Shown: positions 30,215 through 40,849, counted from the first letter of the stretch. The stretch is DNA of 64,000 nt from Bathymodiolus japonicus methanotrophic gill symbiont (GCF_019721995.1 NZ_BLYC01000019.1:1-64000), one strand, 5' to 3'. Numbers and translations are program-made. The notes: generated by a model not told the origin, from the letters alone.

Positions 30215-31270
30215 GTGGATATTTTAAGTGTAGAAATTTTTCAGTATTTTAAGTCGCAGGGCTTGATTACAGCTCATTTAGGGGCAGAAAATCGCGTGAC
30301 CGGGATAGTCCCGGCTGAAGCTGCAGGGCAGGGAGACCTGGTTTTTGTAGAACATGAAAAATATCTATCCGCAGTCTTGACTTCAGGCGCGGCGGCAATT
30401 GTCACTACACAGGCGATAGCGGAAAAAATACTGGGCGATACTATTGCGCTCCTGATAGCGCCTAATGTACGTATGGCAATGGCGTATATCCGGCAAAAAT
30501 ATGTCGACCGGGATGTGTATGATTCCGAGTGGGGACGTGTTCATGCAGCAGCGGTAATCCATGCATCGGTAACCGTGCCGGATGATGCAGTTATTGGTCC
30601 CGGTGTGGTGATTGGTAAAAATGTACGGCTGGGTTCTGCAGTGGTTATTATGGCCAATACGGTGATTGAATTTGATGTTGTTATTGGCGCTAGAACAGTC
30701 ATTTATCCGAGTTGCGTGGTGTCTTACAACTGCCAGATAGGTGAGGATTGCATATTAAAGGCAGGCTGCGTCATCGGTAGTGATGGTCAGGGCTTTGCGC
30801 AAGATGAACATTTTCATCATCATCGTATTCCGCAAACGGGCCGCGTGGTTATTGGTAATAAAGTCGTTATCGGCTCGGTGACTACTATCGACCGGGCTAC
30901 GTATACGCAAACAAAAGTACATGATGGCAGTATTATAGATGCACAATGCCATTTAGCACATAATGTGATTATTGAAGAAGATTGTATTCTGGTTGCGCAA
31001 ACCGGGATTGCAGGTTCGAGCCACTTTGGCAAGCGGGTGATTGCATCTGGACAGACCGGGATTCTGGATCATGTACATATCCCTGATGACACTATGCTGC
31101 TTCATCGGGCAGGGGTTCATAGTAGTATTAAAAAGTCAGGTATATATGCTTATGGGCCTGCACAACCGTTTAAAAAATATACAAAAAATATCGCTGTTTT
31201 CCAGCGCCTGAGTGAAGTCTGGACGCGGCTAAAGAAATTGGAAAAACAAGTCGCCGAGCTGTCTAAATAA
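30215..31270 (+). CDS. lpxD: UDP-3-O-acylglucosamine N-acyltransferase
   Basis: 351 residues. N-terminal uridine-binding domain, then a left-handed beta-helix of hexapeptide repeats ([21 protein letters not shown] onward) and a C-terminal helix. The catalytic histidine region [11 protein letters not shown] is present. It adds the second acyl chain in lipid A synthesis. It starts with GTG preceded by AAGGAG, 15 bp after adk. It differs from the usual bam-lpxD-fabZ context, so it may be a second LpxD or an LpxD-like enzyme. Confidence 0.85.
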   Translation: MDILSVEIFQYFKSQGLITAHLGAENRVTGIVPAEAAGQGDLVFVEHEKYLSAVLTSGAAAIVTTQAIAEKILGDTIALLIAPNVRMAMAYIRQKYVDRDVYDSEWGRVHAAAVIHASVTVPDDAVIGPGVVIGKNVRLGSAVVIMANTVIEFDVVIGARTVIYPSCVVSYNCQIGEDCILKAGCVIGSDGQGFAQDEHFHHHRIPQTGRVVIGNKVVIGSVTTIDRATYTQTKVHDGSIIDAQCHLAHNVIIEEDCILVAQTGIAGSSHFGKRVIASGQTGILDHVHIPDDTMLLHRAGVHSSIKKSGIYAYGPAQPFKKYTKNIAVFQRLSEVWTRLKKLEKQVAELSK

Positions 31271-31314
31271 TCCCCAATAGATTCAATTTTAAAGAAAATA
31301 AGGTTTATAGGTTA

Positions 31315-32403
31315 ATGACACAGAAAATTGCAGTATTGCCAGGTGATGGCATAGGTCCTGAAATTATAGAAGAAGCCATTAAGGTATTGGACTTCTTAAA
31401 TACGGATATGGCCTTAGGCCTGGAATTTGAGCACGGTTTAATCGGCGGTGCAGCGTATGATGAAACAGGGTCACCCTTTCCCGCCACTACAGTAGAGCTG
31501 GTTAAACAGGCTGATGCCGTTTTGTTAGGTGCGGTCGGTGGTTATAAATGGGAGTCACTGGATATTGCAGTACGCCCGGAGAAAGGCTTGTTAGGCTTAC
31601 GTTCCGAGCTACAATTATTTTCAAATTTACGTCCTGCGATTTTATATCCACAACTAGCGGATGCATCAACGTTAAAATCGGAGGTTGTTTCAGGGCTGGA
31701 TATCATGATCGTACGGGAGTTGACCGGAGGCATTTATTTTGGTCAGCCGCGTGGTATCAGAATACTAGAAAATGGAGAAAAGCAAGGTTATAACACGCTG
31801 GTTTATAGTGAATCAGAAATTCGCCGTATTGGTCATTCAGCATTCAGGATTGCGCAAAAACGTAATAAACGTTTGTGTTCAGTGGATAAAGCTAATGTCC
31901 TGGAGTGTACTGAGTTATGGCGTGAAGTAATGTCTGAAGTGGGCAAAGAGTATCCTGATGTGGAACTAAGCCATATGTATGTTGATAACGCGTCTATGCA
32001 ATTAGTGCGTGCGCCTAAGCAGTTTGATGTGATGGTCACCACGAATATGTTTGGCGATATCTTATCAGATACCGCTTCTATGCTAACCGGATCCATCGGG
32101 ATGTTACCTTCTGCTTCACTAGATGTTAATAGTAAGGGTATGTACGAGCCAATTCATGGTTCTGCGCCGGATATTTCCGGGCAGGGAATTGCGAATCCGT
32201 TAGCGACTATATTATCAGCAGCAATGATGTTGCGTTATACCTTTAATATTGGAGCAGCGGCAGATCGTATTGAACAAGCTGTACATGATGCGCTGGATGC
32301 AAATGTGCGTACCGCAGATATTTATTCTGCCGGCATGCAAAAAATAAGTACCTCAGAAATGGGTGATACCGTCGTTAACGCCTTACAAGCAGGTGTAAAG
32401 TAA
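31315..32403 (+). CDS. leuB: 3-isopropylmalate dehydrogenase
   Basis: 362 residues. IMDH fold with [23 protein letters not shown] and GDILSD motifs. It oxidises and decarboxylates 3-isopropylmalate, and 3-methylmalate in the citramalate route, linking it to cimA and leuCD at 0.6-4.5 kb. Its stop overlaps the asd start (TAATG). Confidence 0.96.
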   Translation: MTQKIAVLPGDGIGPEIIEEAIKVLDFLNTDMALGLEFEHGLIGGAAYDETGSPFPATTVELVKQADAVLLGAVGGYKWESLDIAVRPEKGLLGLRSELQLFSNLRPAILYPQLADASTLKSEVVSGLDIMIVRELTGGIYFGQPRGIRILENGEKQGYNTLVYSESEIRRIGHSAFRIAQKRNKRLCSVDKANVLECTELWREVMSEVGKEYPDVELSHMYVDNASMQLVRAPKQFDVMVTTNMFGDILSDTASMLTGSIGMLPSASLDVNSKGMYEPIHGSAPDISGQGIANPLATILSAAMMLRYTFNIGAAADRIEQAVHDALDANVRTADIYSAGMQKISTSEMGDTVVNALQAGVK

Positions 32404-33443
32404 TGAGTAAAAAATATAATGTAGCAATCGTTGGGGCAACCGGAGCAGTTGGTGAAGCCATGATTTCAATTCTGGAAGAACGAAAGTTTCCGGTGGACAA
32501 CGTTTATGCCTTGGCAAGTGAACGCTCGGCCGGTAAGCGCATGGCATTTAATGGGAGAATGCTTAGTGTCCAGGATTTAGCAGAATTTGATTTTTCCAAA
32601 GCAGATATAGGTTTATTTTCTGCCGGCGCTTCATTATCAGAAAAATACGCGCCTATTGCGGCTGCGGCTGGTTGTGTGGTGATTGATAATACTTCGCAGT
32701 TTCGCTATGACGATGACATTCCGTTAATTGTGCCCGAGGTAAACCCTGACAGCATCGCTGATTATAAGGCGCGCGGCATTATTGCAAACCCCAACTGCTC
32801 TACAATCCAGATGTTAGTTGCACTGAAGCCTATCTATGATGCAGTCGGTATAGAGCGTATTAATGTGTGTACTTATCAGGCGGTTTCCGGTTCGGGTAAG
32901 GAAGCGATTGAGGAAGTGGTTAGTCAGACGTCTCAGTTGTTAAATGGCAAGCCGATTACAAGCAGCGTATATCCCAAGCAAATTGCCTTTAATGTATTGC
33001 CACAGATTGATGTGTTTATGGAAAATGGCTATACCAAAGAAGAGATGAAAATGGTCTGGGAAACCTGGAAAATTATGGGTGACGATAGTATTCAGGTAAA
33101 TCCGACTGCAGTACGCGTACCGGTTTTCTTTGGTCATTCAGAAGCAATTCACATAGAAACACGCGATAAAATCAGTGTGCAAAAAGTGCGTGAAATTTTA
33201 GCCACATCACCTGGGATTACAGTGATGGATGAGCGGGTAGATGGCGGTTATCCAACGGCTGTAACTGAGTCAGCAGGGTGTGATGATGTGTTTGTTGGAC
33301 GTATCAGAGAAGATATTTCGCATGCAAAGGGAATAGATTTGTGGGTTGTTGCGGATAATGTGCGTAAAGGGGCTGCATTGAATAGTGTACAAATTGCAGA
33401 AGAGTTGGTAAAAAAATACATCTATAGTTTCTCAGATAAATAA
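32403..33443 (+). CDS. asd: Aspartate-semialdehyde dehydrogenase
   Basis: 346 residues. NADP-binding VGATGAVGEAM and catalytic Cys132 in ANPNCSTIQ. It makes aspartate semialdehyde for lysine, threonine, methionine and diaminopimelate. In gammaproteobacteria it usually precedes fimV; here fimV remains 2 kb downstream beyond a mosaic of insertions. Confidence 0.96.
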   Translation: MSKKYNVAIVGATGAVGEAMISILEERKFPVDNVYALASERSAGKRMAFNGRMLSVQDLAEFDFSKADIGLFSAGASLSEKYAPIAAAAGCVVIDNTSQFRYDDDIPLIVPEVNPDSIADYKARGIIANPNCSTIQMLVALKPIYDAVGIERINVCTYQAVSGSGKEAIEEVVSQTSQLLNGKPITSSVYPKQIAFNVLPQIDVFMENGYTKEEMKMVWETWKIMGDDSIQVNPTAVRVPVFFGHSEAIHIETRDKISVQKVREILATSPGITVMDERVDGGYPTAVTESAGCDDVFVGRIREDISHAKGIDLWVVADNVRKGAALNSVQIAEELVKKYIYSFSDK

Positions 33444-33467
33444 TTTCCAAATTTGGAGCGCTTAAAC

Positions 33468-34479
33468 TTAGGCGGTAACAACGAAATCTTCCCGCAATTT
33501 TTGCATAACACAAATCACTTTACTGGCATCATGCATATAAGTGTTAAAAGTTTGCACAACTGAATCATGAAGATCTTCAAAAGTTTTAAAATACTTCATA
33601 TGAGTCGAATCGCGTTTCGTATTTTTCCATAATTTCTCAATCGGATTAAAATCCGGCGAGAACGCAGGGAGACGTTCTACTGTCAAACGATCTACATTAG
33701 CTAACTTAAATTCCTTAATAACACCGCTTCCATGATACGGGGCACCATCTTCAATTAGAATAATCTTGCCTTTATAATAAGCCAGCAATTGTGTTAAAAA
33801 CTCAACATAGCTTTCACCATTAAAACGCCCAGATGTTTCAGCGTGTTGTAATATCATTGGCTTATAACTCTCGATTAAGACGTTGTCGGCAATAGAATAT
33901 ATCGCTTCCATAAAAAGCTTCTGTGTTGGATATTTCTCATTTTTTAAGCTTTTAAGAATAGCTAAAAATTCTTGAGGCAGCCCAGCTTCCGCTGGAAATC
34001 ATGGAAACGGAGCTTAGCGAAGTGGTGATTTTTAGTCCCTGATAGGCGACAGGGCAATTCGCTGATTCGACGTGTGCTAGCAGCACGCGAGAGGAGCAAG
34101 AATTGCATTCCGAATAGCCGTCCAGCCAGTGAGGTAGTAATGACGAAGCGGCTTTTGTGCGTAGTCGTTGCGGACGCAGGGCGTTCAGGGCATCTCCCAT
34201 CCGCTGCGTAGGTGAACGAATTATGGCGACAGGAGTCCCGGAATTTCGTGAGGTAGCATGGCGCGCCTGTTTTAAAAGTCTAAGTGACTTTGGTTTTATC
34301 TCATAAGCCAATGATTCTCGGTATTGAAAACTCCCTCCTTCGAATTCGATCGTACCAAACATTTTCAACCCTTTTCGAATCTCTGATGTTTTCACTGTGG
34401 GTTGCTCTCCTATTGGAGCCCAGGTTCGTGCCAATGAACCCCACATAGCAAATGACACCTCATCACCGAATAAAACGAC
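33468..34479 (-). pseudogene. IS630-type transposase split by element A and truncated by B
   Basis: 34270-34479 encodes the middle (VVLFGDEVSFAMWGSLARTW ... SLRLLK) and 33468-33989 the rest (EAGLPQEFLAILKSLKNEKY ... DGAPYHGSG, LPAFSPDFNPIEKLWKNTKR). Removing element A joins them in frame as LRLLK-EAGLPQ. The N-terminus is lost where B begins at 34480. DDE motif remnants fit IS630/Tc1. Confidence 0.85.
33990..34269 (+). repeat. Element A, complete copy in IS630 transposase
   Basis: 280 bp. Flanks CAGCTTC and TTTTAAAAG rejoin with the frame intact and no duplicated bases. Confidence 0.92.
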
Positions 34480-34659
34480 CGCTGTCAGCCCCGGAAGGGC
34501 TGATAGTCTCCAGAAGGCGCAGGGAAATTTGCCAATCCGAAGTGCGCGATAGCGCGCGAGGGAGGCTAAAATTTTATCCCGAATAGCCGTAGAGCCATTT
34601 GTGGTAGCCATGACTGAGCTGCTTTGTGCTCAGTCTGCTGTGGCGGACGCAGGGCGGAT
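34480..34659 (+). repeat. Element B head, 180 bp, joined to inverted A
   Basis: Begins CGCTGTCAGCCCCGG and follows B to GACGCAGGGCGG with a 3-bp insertion (CTG), then switches at a shared GCGGACGCAGGGCG motif into A on the opposite strand. Confidence 0.85.
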
Positions 34660-34800
34660 GGGAGATGCCCTGAACGCCCTGCGTCCGCAACGACTACGCA
34701 CAAAAGCCGCTTCGTCATTACTACCTCACTGGCTGGACGGCTATTCGGAATGCAATTCTTGCTCCTCTCGCGTGCTGCTAGCACAGGTCGAATCAGCGAA

Positions 34801-35417
34801 CGCTGAAAATCAGGGAAACGTAGCCTAACCCATCTTCGTCACTATTGATGATGTAGTTGTTATAAATCAATTGGTTGAAATTTTAAAAAGTAGCCAGTTG
34901 GCACTACAGATTTTGTGTTTTTGTATAAAACGTTGGATTTTTTAGAGTATTTTTGTCGCATGTAAATTACACTCAAATAATGATGATTTTTTTGACAAAA
35001 GTCAATGAATTTATCGACAAAAATAATATAAATGGCACTACAAAACTTTCAAAAAAAACACCATTGATTTTAAAGAGAATTTTTCGACAAAAAATCGCTT
35101 AAACCGATGAATCAATGGCTTAGAAAGATGAAAGTGACGAAGATGGGCTAAGCGAAGTGATGATTTTTAGTCCGCGATAGCCGTAGGGCCGTTGTTTTGT
35201 CGGAGTCTGAGCGTTAGCGAAGGTGGAGACAAAATAAAAGGCCATCCGACACGGCGTCAAGTCATTTGGAGCCTATGTTCCGACCCCTTGTTGGGTCGGG
35301 ACGAGGTGACGAGGACGAATCGGGGCCGCCGGAGGCATAAGTGGTCGCGTTAAGTTTTTGCTGCTTGCTTGGGCTGGGATGCCCAAAACAAGCTTTCGCA
35401 AAAATAGCGACTCCCCG
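34801..35417 (+). repeat. Element C carrying element D
   Basis: CGCTGAAAATCAGGG to CTCCCCG. Removing D (34829-35147) and one copy of the duplicated CTAA gives exactly 294 bp. Flanks CAGCGAA and ATTGCCC against intact A (CAGCGAATTGCCC) show one duplicated A. Confidence 0.9.
34829..35147 (-). repeat. Element D, complete (319 bp), in the head of element C
   Basis: A+T-rich, non-coding, bounded by CCCATCTTCGTCACT and its inverse complement, with CTAA repeated on both sides (34825-34828 and 35148-35151). Confidence 0.88.
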
Positions 35418-35486
35418 ATTGCCCTGTCGCCTATCAGGGACTAAAAATCACCACTTCGCTAAGCTCCGTTTCCATGATTTTCAGCG

Positions 35487-37156
35487 GTTGATACGAGTGT
35501 AGAACAGGATAACTCGTCCGCTGTCAGCCCCGGACGGGCTGATAGTCTCCAGAAGGCGCAGGGAAATTTGCCAATCCGAAGTGCGCGATAGCGCGCGAGG
35601 GAGGCTAAAATTTTATCCCGAATAGCCGTAGAGCCATTTGAGGTAGCCATGACTGAGCTGCTTTGTGCTCAGTCTGTGGCGGACGCAGGGCGGCTGGAGC
35701 ATCTCCTATTCGCTGCGTAGGTGAACGAATTACGGCGACAGGAGTCCCGGAATTTCGTGAGGTAGCATGGCGCGCCTGTGATACTAATGATAAGAGTTTA
35801 GCATTGGCTAATACTGAAGTCGTTGAGAAGACTCCTGAAGCTGTGCCTGTACAGGAAATTAGAATACAGGATGCAGATACGAAGAAAATAGCAGCTGTAA
35901 AAGAGTCGCAACAAGCACCAGTGACGGAGGTATCGGTTAAAGAAGAATCTGGGGCAAATTACTTTTATTTGGGGACTGGCCTTTTGGTTCTGCTGGGCTT
36001 TGGCTGGTTACTTGGACATAGGCGCAGAACTGAAGACGAAATTAATGAAAACAGTATTTTTTCTTCTGCAAGTGAAATGAGCCCTGCTGATAGCGAGGAA
36101 AAAACAGCGATACCTGTTTTAGACAAGAAAACGGCCTACGATGTTGGTACGATAGGCGAAAGTTCTTTCTTAAGTGAATTTACACCGGGTGATTTTGACG
36201 TATTTGAAACTGACCAGGCAGAAGTTGACCCTAGCTCCGAAACAGATGCGTATCTAGCTTATGGCCGATACCAGCAAGCTGAAGAATTGATGCGTCAGGC
36301 AATTCAAGAGCACCCTGAAAAAGATGAATACAAGTTGAAGTTGCTGGAAATATTTTATGCCAGTGAAAATGAAGCTGGCTTTGAAGATTATGCAAAGGAA
36401 TTAGCTGCAGCAGGAAAGCAGAAAGATATTAATTTCTGGTCAAAAGTTACGGCAATGGGTAGCGAACTTATTCCTGCTTCTGAGTTCTTTTTCAGTGAGC
36501 AAGGCGAAGCAAGATTTGCAGTAACTGATGTGCCTGTTGACGATTATTTGAAGACATCAAGCGATGTTATTAATGAAGATGTAGATGCATTTACTGAGGC
36601 TATGACTAAGCTGGACGGTGAAGAGAAAAAACTTGCTGACGCTGGCGCAGGCTCTGGAGGCGATGCAGAGTTTGTCCCGAGTAACTTGTCCCTGGAAGAT
36701 AATACTGAAGGCAGGGGTGGTGAGCATGTGGGTAAAGCAGAGGCTGCAGAGCAACAAGATGATATAGAAAGTGTGTATTTTGACTTTGATTTAAGTCAGT
36801 TTGAAGCTATCGACTCTGCGGATGATCAAGAATCAAACCTGGAAACCTTTGATTTTAATAATAGCAAGGAAGAGCCGGTACAAAAAGCTGCAGAAAATAG
36901 TGACTTTGACTTTGACTTTGATTTTAATGAAGTTTCCACAGAGCCAGATTCTGAAACAGCAGGCTCAGCTGATCATGTTTCTGGGGTTTCTGATTTAACC
37001 GATAGAGATGAAATTGAAACAAAAATAGACCTAGCTAAAGCGTATATTGATATGGGCGATGAAGCAGCAGCAAGGGGCATAGCACAAGAGATATTGAGTC
37101 AGGGTAATGATATGCAAAAAAGTGAGGCTCAAGCTATTTTAAATAAATTAAGTTAG
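35487..37156 (+). pseudogene. fimV: FimV-like pilus assembly/hub protein, N-terminus lost, split by B
   Basis: 35487-35518 and 35779-37156 join in frame (VDTSVEQDNSS-DTNDKSLA) once element B is removed. The remaining part has a transmembrane segment (YFYLGTGLLVLLGFGWLLGHR, in pieces), a long acidic cytoplasmic region with a TPR-like stretch, and the C-terminal FimV motif (DLAKAYIDMGDEAAARGIAQ). The peptidoglycan-binding LysM and N-terminal periplasmic part are gone. FimV organises polar structures and type IV pili. Position after asd fits the conserved locus. Confidence 0.85.
35519..35778 (+). repeat. Element B, complete copy inside fimV
   Basis: 260 bp between CTCGTC and TGATAC. Removing it restores codons TCG-TCT-GAT with nothing gained or lost. 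Confidence 0.93.
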
Positions 37157-37220
37157 GGCGCGATGGTCTCGTCTAGGCATAATAAAGCCCCTTATTACCG
37201 TATTATGATCGCTATGAAAA

Positions 37221-38078
37221 CTAAGCAGCAATACTGACAGCCCCTTTTAATTTCTTCATAGCATTTTTTTCCAATTGTCTAATGCGCTCGGCTGACACAT
37301 TATAACGCTCAGCTAATTCATGCAAGGTCATTTTTTTCTCTGTAAGCCAGCGGCTCGCGACAATGTCCTGGCTACGTTCATCAAGGCCTTGTAATGCATT
37401 TGTTAATAGATTCTCTTTGTGCTCATACCAGTCCGCATTTTCCAGTAATAAGGCTGGATCTGCATTGTGCTGTTGCAAATAAGAAACTGGCGCACTATAA
37501 GATTCATCGCTACTACTGGATTCAGGCAGGTCAAACGCCATATCTTTACCATCTAGGCGGGTTTCCATTTCATAAACGGTTTTAATGTCTACATCCAAGT
37601 TTTCAGCAATAGCTTCTGCTTCATCTTTAGATAACCAGCCTAGCTGTTTCTTAGACTTTCTTAAGTTGAAGAAAATCTTGCGTTGCGATTTTGTGGTGGC
37701 AACTTTGACTATGCGCCAGTTTTTTATGACATATTCATGTATTTCAGCGCGTATCCAGTGCACGGCAAAAGATACCAGGCGCACACCCACATCGGGGTCA
37801 AACCGCTTAACTGCTTTCATCAGACCGATATTCCCTTCCTGAACAATATCATTCATAGGTAAGCCATAACCACTGTAACCACGAGCCACATGGGCAACAA
37901 AACGTAAATTTGCCATAACCAGCTGCTTTGCTGCTTCAAGATCCTGGTGGTCTCTATAGAGGGTTGCAAGCTTGCGCTCTTCTTCAGCATTTAATTTATT
38001 AGTTTGGCCAACTACATTCAGATAAGAATCAAAGTTCTTAGCAGTTAAATTAATAGGTAAGGCTAATGAATTAGGCAT
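37221..38078 (-). CDS. rpoH: RNA polymerase sigma-32 (heat shock sigma factor)
   Basis: About 285 residues. Region 2 ([36 protein letters not shown]), the RpoH box ([12 protein letters not shown]) specific to sigma-32, and region 4 ([20 protein letters not shown]). The ATG at 38078 follows a GGAG; an upstream in-frame start is unlikely. It controls chaperone and protease genes during heat shock. Confidence 0.96.
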   Translation of the reverse strand: MPNSLALPINLTAKNFDSYLNVVGQTNKLNAEEERKLATLYRDHQDLEAAKQLVMANLRFVAHVARGYSGYGLPMNDIVQEGNIGLMKAVKRFDPDVGVRLVSFAVHWIRAEIHEYVIKNWRIVKVATTKSQRKIFFNLRKSKKQLGWLSKDEAEAIAENLDVDIKTVYEMETRLDGKDMAFDLPESSSSDESYSAPVSYLQQHNADPALLLENADWYEHKENLLTNALQGLDERSQDIVASRWLTEKKMTLHELAERYNVSAERIRQLEKNAMKKLKGAVSIAA

Positions 38079-38222
38079 AGAAGACTCCAATAATTAAACA
38101 TAGGCTGATTTTAGCACTCAATGAGCCGGAGTGCTAATAAAAATAAAATATTTGTGAAGAGATTCATGAAAACTGGGCAATATAGCGTAAAATATATGCA
38201 TCAATCAACCAAAGAGAATGTA

Positions 38223-38408
38223 ATGGATAATAAATTATTAGAGATTTTAGCCTGTCCCATTTGTAAGAGCCCTTTAATTTACGCTAAGAACGCACAGGAA
38301 CTAATCTGTAAAGCAGACAAGCTTGCTTTTCCAGTTCGAGATGATATTCCGGTGATGCTTGAGGATGAAGCAAGAACCTTAAGTAGTGAAGAAATCGACA
38401 AATTATAA
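38223..38408 (+). CDS. Trm112/YcaR family small zinc-ribbon-like protein
   Basis: 61 residues starting [20 protein letters not shown], with the ACPICKSPL motif of the Trm112/UPF0434 family. Its stop overlaps the kdsB start region (TAATG), the usual ycaR-kdsB pairing. Role is not established. Confidence 0.9.
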   Translation: MDNKLLEILACPICKSPLIYAKNAQELICKADKLAFPVRDDIPVMLEDEARTLSSEEIDKL

Positions 38409-39175
38409 TGGCTTGTGAGTTTAAGGTTGTTATTCCTGCAAGATATGGGTCCACCAGATTACCAGGTAAACCCTTAATAAATATTGCTGGCAAAGCCATG
38501 GTTTTACATGTCTGTGATCGGGCTAAATCTGCGGGGGCTACACAGATAGTAGTGGCAACAGATGATGCCAAAATACTGGAGGAAGTAAAAAACTACGGCT
38601 TTGATGCGGTGATGACCCATGATGCTCATGAAAGCGGCACCGAAAGGTTAGCTGAAGTAGCAGAGATTTTTCAGTGGCGCAAAGAGGACATTATTGTCAA
38701 TTTACAAGGCGATGAACCCCTGATGCCCGCTGAATATATTGCTTTAGCAGCTAACTCTCTGGCACAGCAAAGTAGTGCTGAAATAGCAACTTTATCCGCC
38801 GAAATTTTGTTGGCAGAGGAAGTGTTTAATCCGCATGCGGTTAAAGTTGTCGTCGATAAATATAGTTATGCGCTGTACTTTAGCCGTGCTGCTATCCCCT
38901 GGGATAGAGACGAGTTTCAGCAATCAAATCAGACATCAATCAGCAAAAAAACGTACTTAAGACATATAGGCATGTATGCTTATCGAGTTGGTTTTTTGCA
39001 GCGCTATGTGCAATGGGATACTTCGGCACTGGAAAAAATTGAGATGCTGGAGCAATTAAGAATTCTCTGGGAAGGCGAAAAGATATTAGTCGCCGAAGTA
39101 GAGGCTGCACCCGAAGCAGGGGTTGATACTGAAGCCGATTTATTACGTGTAGAACAGGTGATGCTACAGAATTAG
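38408..39175 (+). CDS. kdsB: 3-deoxy-manno-octulosonate cytidylyltransferase
   Basis: 255 residues with PARYGSTRLPGKPL at the N-terminus and the NLQGDEPL metal motif. It activates KDO as CMP-KDO for lipopolysaccharide inner core synthesis. Confidence 0.96.
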   Translation: MACEFKVVIPARYGSTRLPGKPLINIAGKAMVLHVCDRAKSAGATQIVVATDDAKILEEVKNYGFDAVMTHDAHESGTERLAEVAEIFQWRKEDIIVNLQGDEPLMPAEYIALAANSLAQQSSAEIATLSAEILLAEEVFNPHAVKVVVDKYSYALYFSRAAIPWDRDEFQQSNQTSISKKTYLRHIGMYAYRVGFLQRYVQWDTSALEKIEMLEQLRILWEGEKILVAEVEAAPEAGVDTEADLLRVEQVMLQN

Positions 39176-39214
39176 CCTAGCCTACGATTTGTAAATTTTT
39201 CATCTTGATTTTTA

Positions 39215-39654
39215 TATAGGCTTGGTAGTGGGTGTTCTGCTCTTATGGGTTGGGTTGCTTCTGTGCCGCAAGTCGGAGAAAACAGAGCGTAAAGAAAATG
39301 CAGCGCTAACACCTTATTAAGGCGCTGGGTTTAGGAGCCGTGGTTAATTTCGTCGGTATTCCGTTTGCGCTGCCTTATTTCGCCGCGCTAGACCAGATTC
39401 TTAAAGCTAATTTCGCGGTGACTGAAACATTACTACTATTGCTTAGTTATAATATCCTGTATGCTCTGCCATTTACCATTGTGCCTATTCTGGTCGCAAT
39501 ATTAGGCGCAGGCAGTCAATCTATATTACAATCCATTAATACCTTTCTTGAGCGAGTGAGTGCTGTACTAATGCCGGTGTTACTTATTCTGCTTGGTGGC
39601 GCTTTAGTGGCGGATGCTACGAATTATTTTGTGACAGGAAAAGGTTTGTTTTAA
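39215..39654 (+). pseudogene. GAP/Sap-family membrane protein, frameshifted and truncated
   Basis: A membrane segment with a charged tail (GLVVGVLLLWVGLLLC then RKSEKTERKENAALTP) is in one frame, and the rest (LIKALGLGAVVNFVGIPFAL to LLILLGGALVADATNYFVTG) is in another. This resembles the C-terminal half of GAP (Sap)-type transporters. The N-terminal half is missing. Function in this organism is unknown. Confidence 0.6.
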
Positions 39655-39672
39655 CGCTAGTATAATTAAGAT

Positions 39673-39876
39673 CTGAAGTTTCCCAATAATTATTTATGGT
39701 AAAATTGAAACTATGCTACAACTATATGAAAAAAACAGTCTTTTCATTCGTTTCAAATGCTATTGCCTAAGGGGAATTAAGTAGGGGTTTGCTATAAACA
39801 TGGCAAAACCACCTAAAATAAACCTCGATACACCAGAATTGTGTATTTCAGCTACTCAATAATTGGGAAACTTCAG
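39673..39876 (+). repeat. MITE E, copy 2 (204 bp) with 8-bp duplication
   Basis: CTGAAGTTTCCCAATAATT to its inverted counterpart, flanked on both sides by ATTAAGAT (39665-39672 and 39877-39884), a clear 8-bp target duplication. Confidence 0.93.
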
Positions 39877-39896
39877 ATTAAGATTAAGGATAAGTC

Positions 39897-40466
39897 ATGA
39901 GTGAATTGACTGAGGAAGATTACGGCCCATTACAAGGCTTAATCGGAGTTTGGCGGGGTGATAAAGGGCTTGATATAGCACCTGACCCAGAAGGTTCAGA
40001 AAATAATCCCTATTATGAAACCATCAGTTACTCTGCATGTGGTAATGTTACTAACGCTGAGAGTCAGGTGTTAGCAGCAATTTATTACCGTCAAATTGTT
40101 AAGCGTAAATCCAATGACGGTATTTTTCACGATCAAACGGGTTACTGGATGTGGGATGCTGCAAGGCAACTTGTGATACATGCACTGACTATACCGCGCG
40201 CGGTATGTGTACTGGCCGGTGGCAGGTATACGGAAAGCATGACAAGTGCAGGGGATGTTATTATCAACGTAACAGCGCATATAGATGATCCTGACTGGTC
40301 GATTATTCAAGCGCCGGTTATGCAGGAAAATGCTAAAACCACAGATTTCAGTCTAAGTATGACGCTAGGCAATGGCAAGTTATCTTATGCGCAAACAACG
40401 ATGGTGGATATTTATGGTAAAGCTTTCGAGCATACCGATCAGAATGAATTGCTGCTTTCTTCATAA
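39897..40466 (+). CDS. Nitrobindin-like heme-binding beta-barrel protein
   Basis: 189 residues resembling the THAP4/nitrobindin (DUF1794) family: LQGLIGVWRGDKGLD near the N-terminus matches the GxWxGxG motif, and HDQTGYWMWD follows. Such barrels bind ferric heme. The protein is longer than minimal nitrobindins, and a heme-ligating histidine cannot be assigned with certainty. MITE E sits 20 bp upstream, in its promoter region. Confidence 0.65.
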   Translation: MSELTEEDYGPLQGLIGVWRGDKGLDIAPDPEGSENNPYYETISYSACGNVTNAESQVLAAIYYRQIVKRKSNDGIFHDQTGYWMWDAARQLVIHALTIPRAVCVLAGGRYTESMTSAGDVIINVTAHIDDPDWSIIQAPVMQENAKTTDFSLSMTLGNGKLSYAQTTMVDIYGKAFEHTDQNELLLSS

Positions 40467-40687
40467 ATCCTTCTTATGCGAGTTGATGATGCTTTCGTTT
40501 CACCATGAAGCGCATGAAGGACTTGAAGGGGTATATAAGTCGTCTGTTAAACTTCACTGCAATCACACCTACCTGATAGATGAAAAAACGGGTCCTTCAG
40601 GGTAATGAAAGCATTATTTTGCACAACTAAATCTGTAAAAATTAGGCTAACACATACTACCTAGAATCAGCGAGATAGGTGGCTTCT

Positions 40688-40841
40688 ACTCGATGTTCAA
40701 GTTTTCAGCTATAACTGGGCTAAGAAAAGTAAATTTTTACGGCTTTGTTTTATAAGTGATTGATTTACAATGATGTTGATGCTTTCTTTGTCAGTAAAAT
40801 TGTCAATAAAATCAATCAGTTAAAAAACTTGAACATCGAGT
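40688..40841 (+). repeat. 154-bp MITE with IS F ends
   Basis: Starts ACTCGATGTTCAAGTTTT and ends AAAACTTGAACATCGAGT, matching the ends of the 1.5-kb IS F. Flanked by TCT on both sides, a 3-bp duplication as for IS F copy 2. The adjacent 40467-40687 shows no feature. Confidence 0.85.
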
Positions 40842-40849
40842 TCTAAATT

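Larger units (their letters stand above)
34660..35486 (-). repeat. Element A (reverse), lacking its GGCGCGCCTG end, split by C
   Basis: 34660-34800 and 35418-35486 are A in reverse. Between them is element C (34801-35417). The A end next to fimV is intact (GATTTTCAGCG at 35486); the other end is lost at the fold-back junction with B. Confidence 0.85.

Noticed and set aside
35663-35778. N-terminus of the long fimV frame (MCSVCGGRRAAGASPIRCVG)
   Set aside because: This is element B sequence. True fimV codons continue on the other side of B at 35487-35518 in a different frame relative to B.
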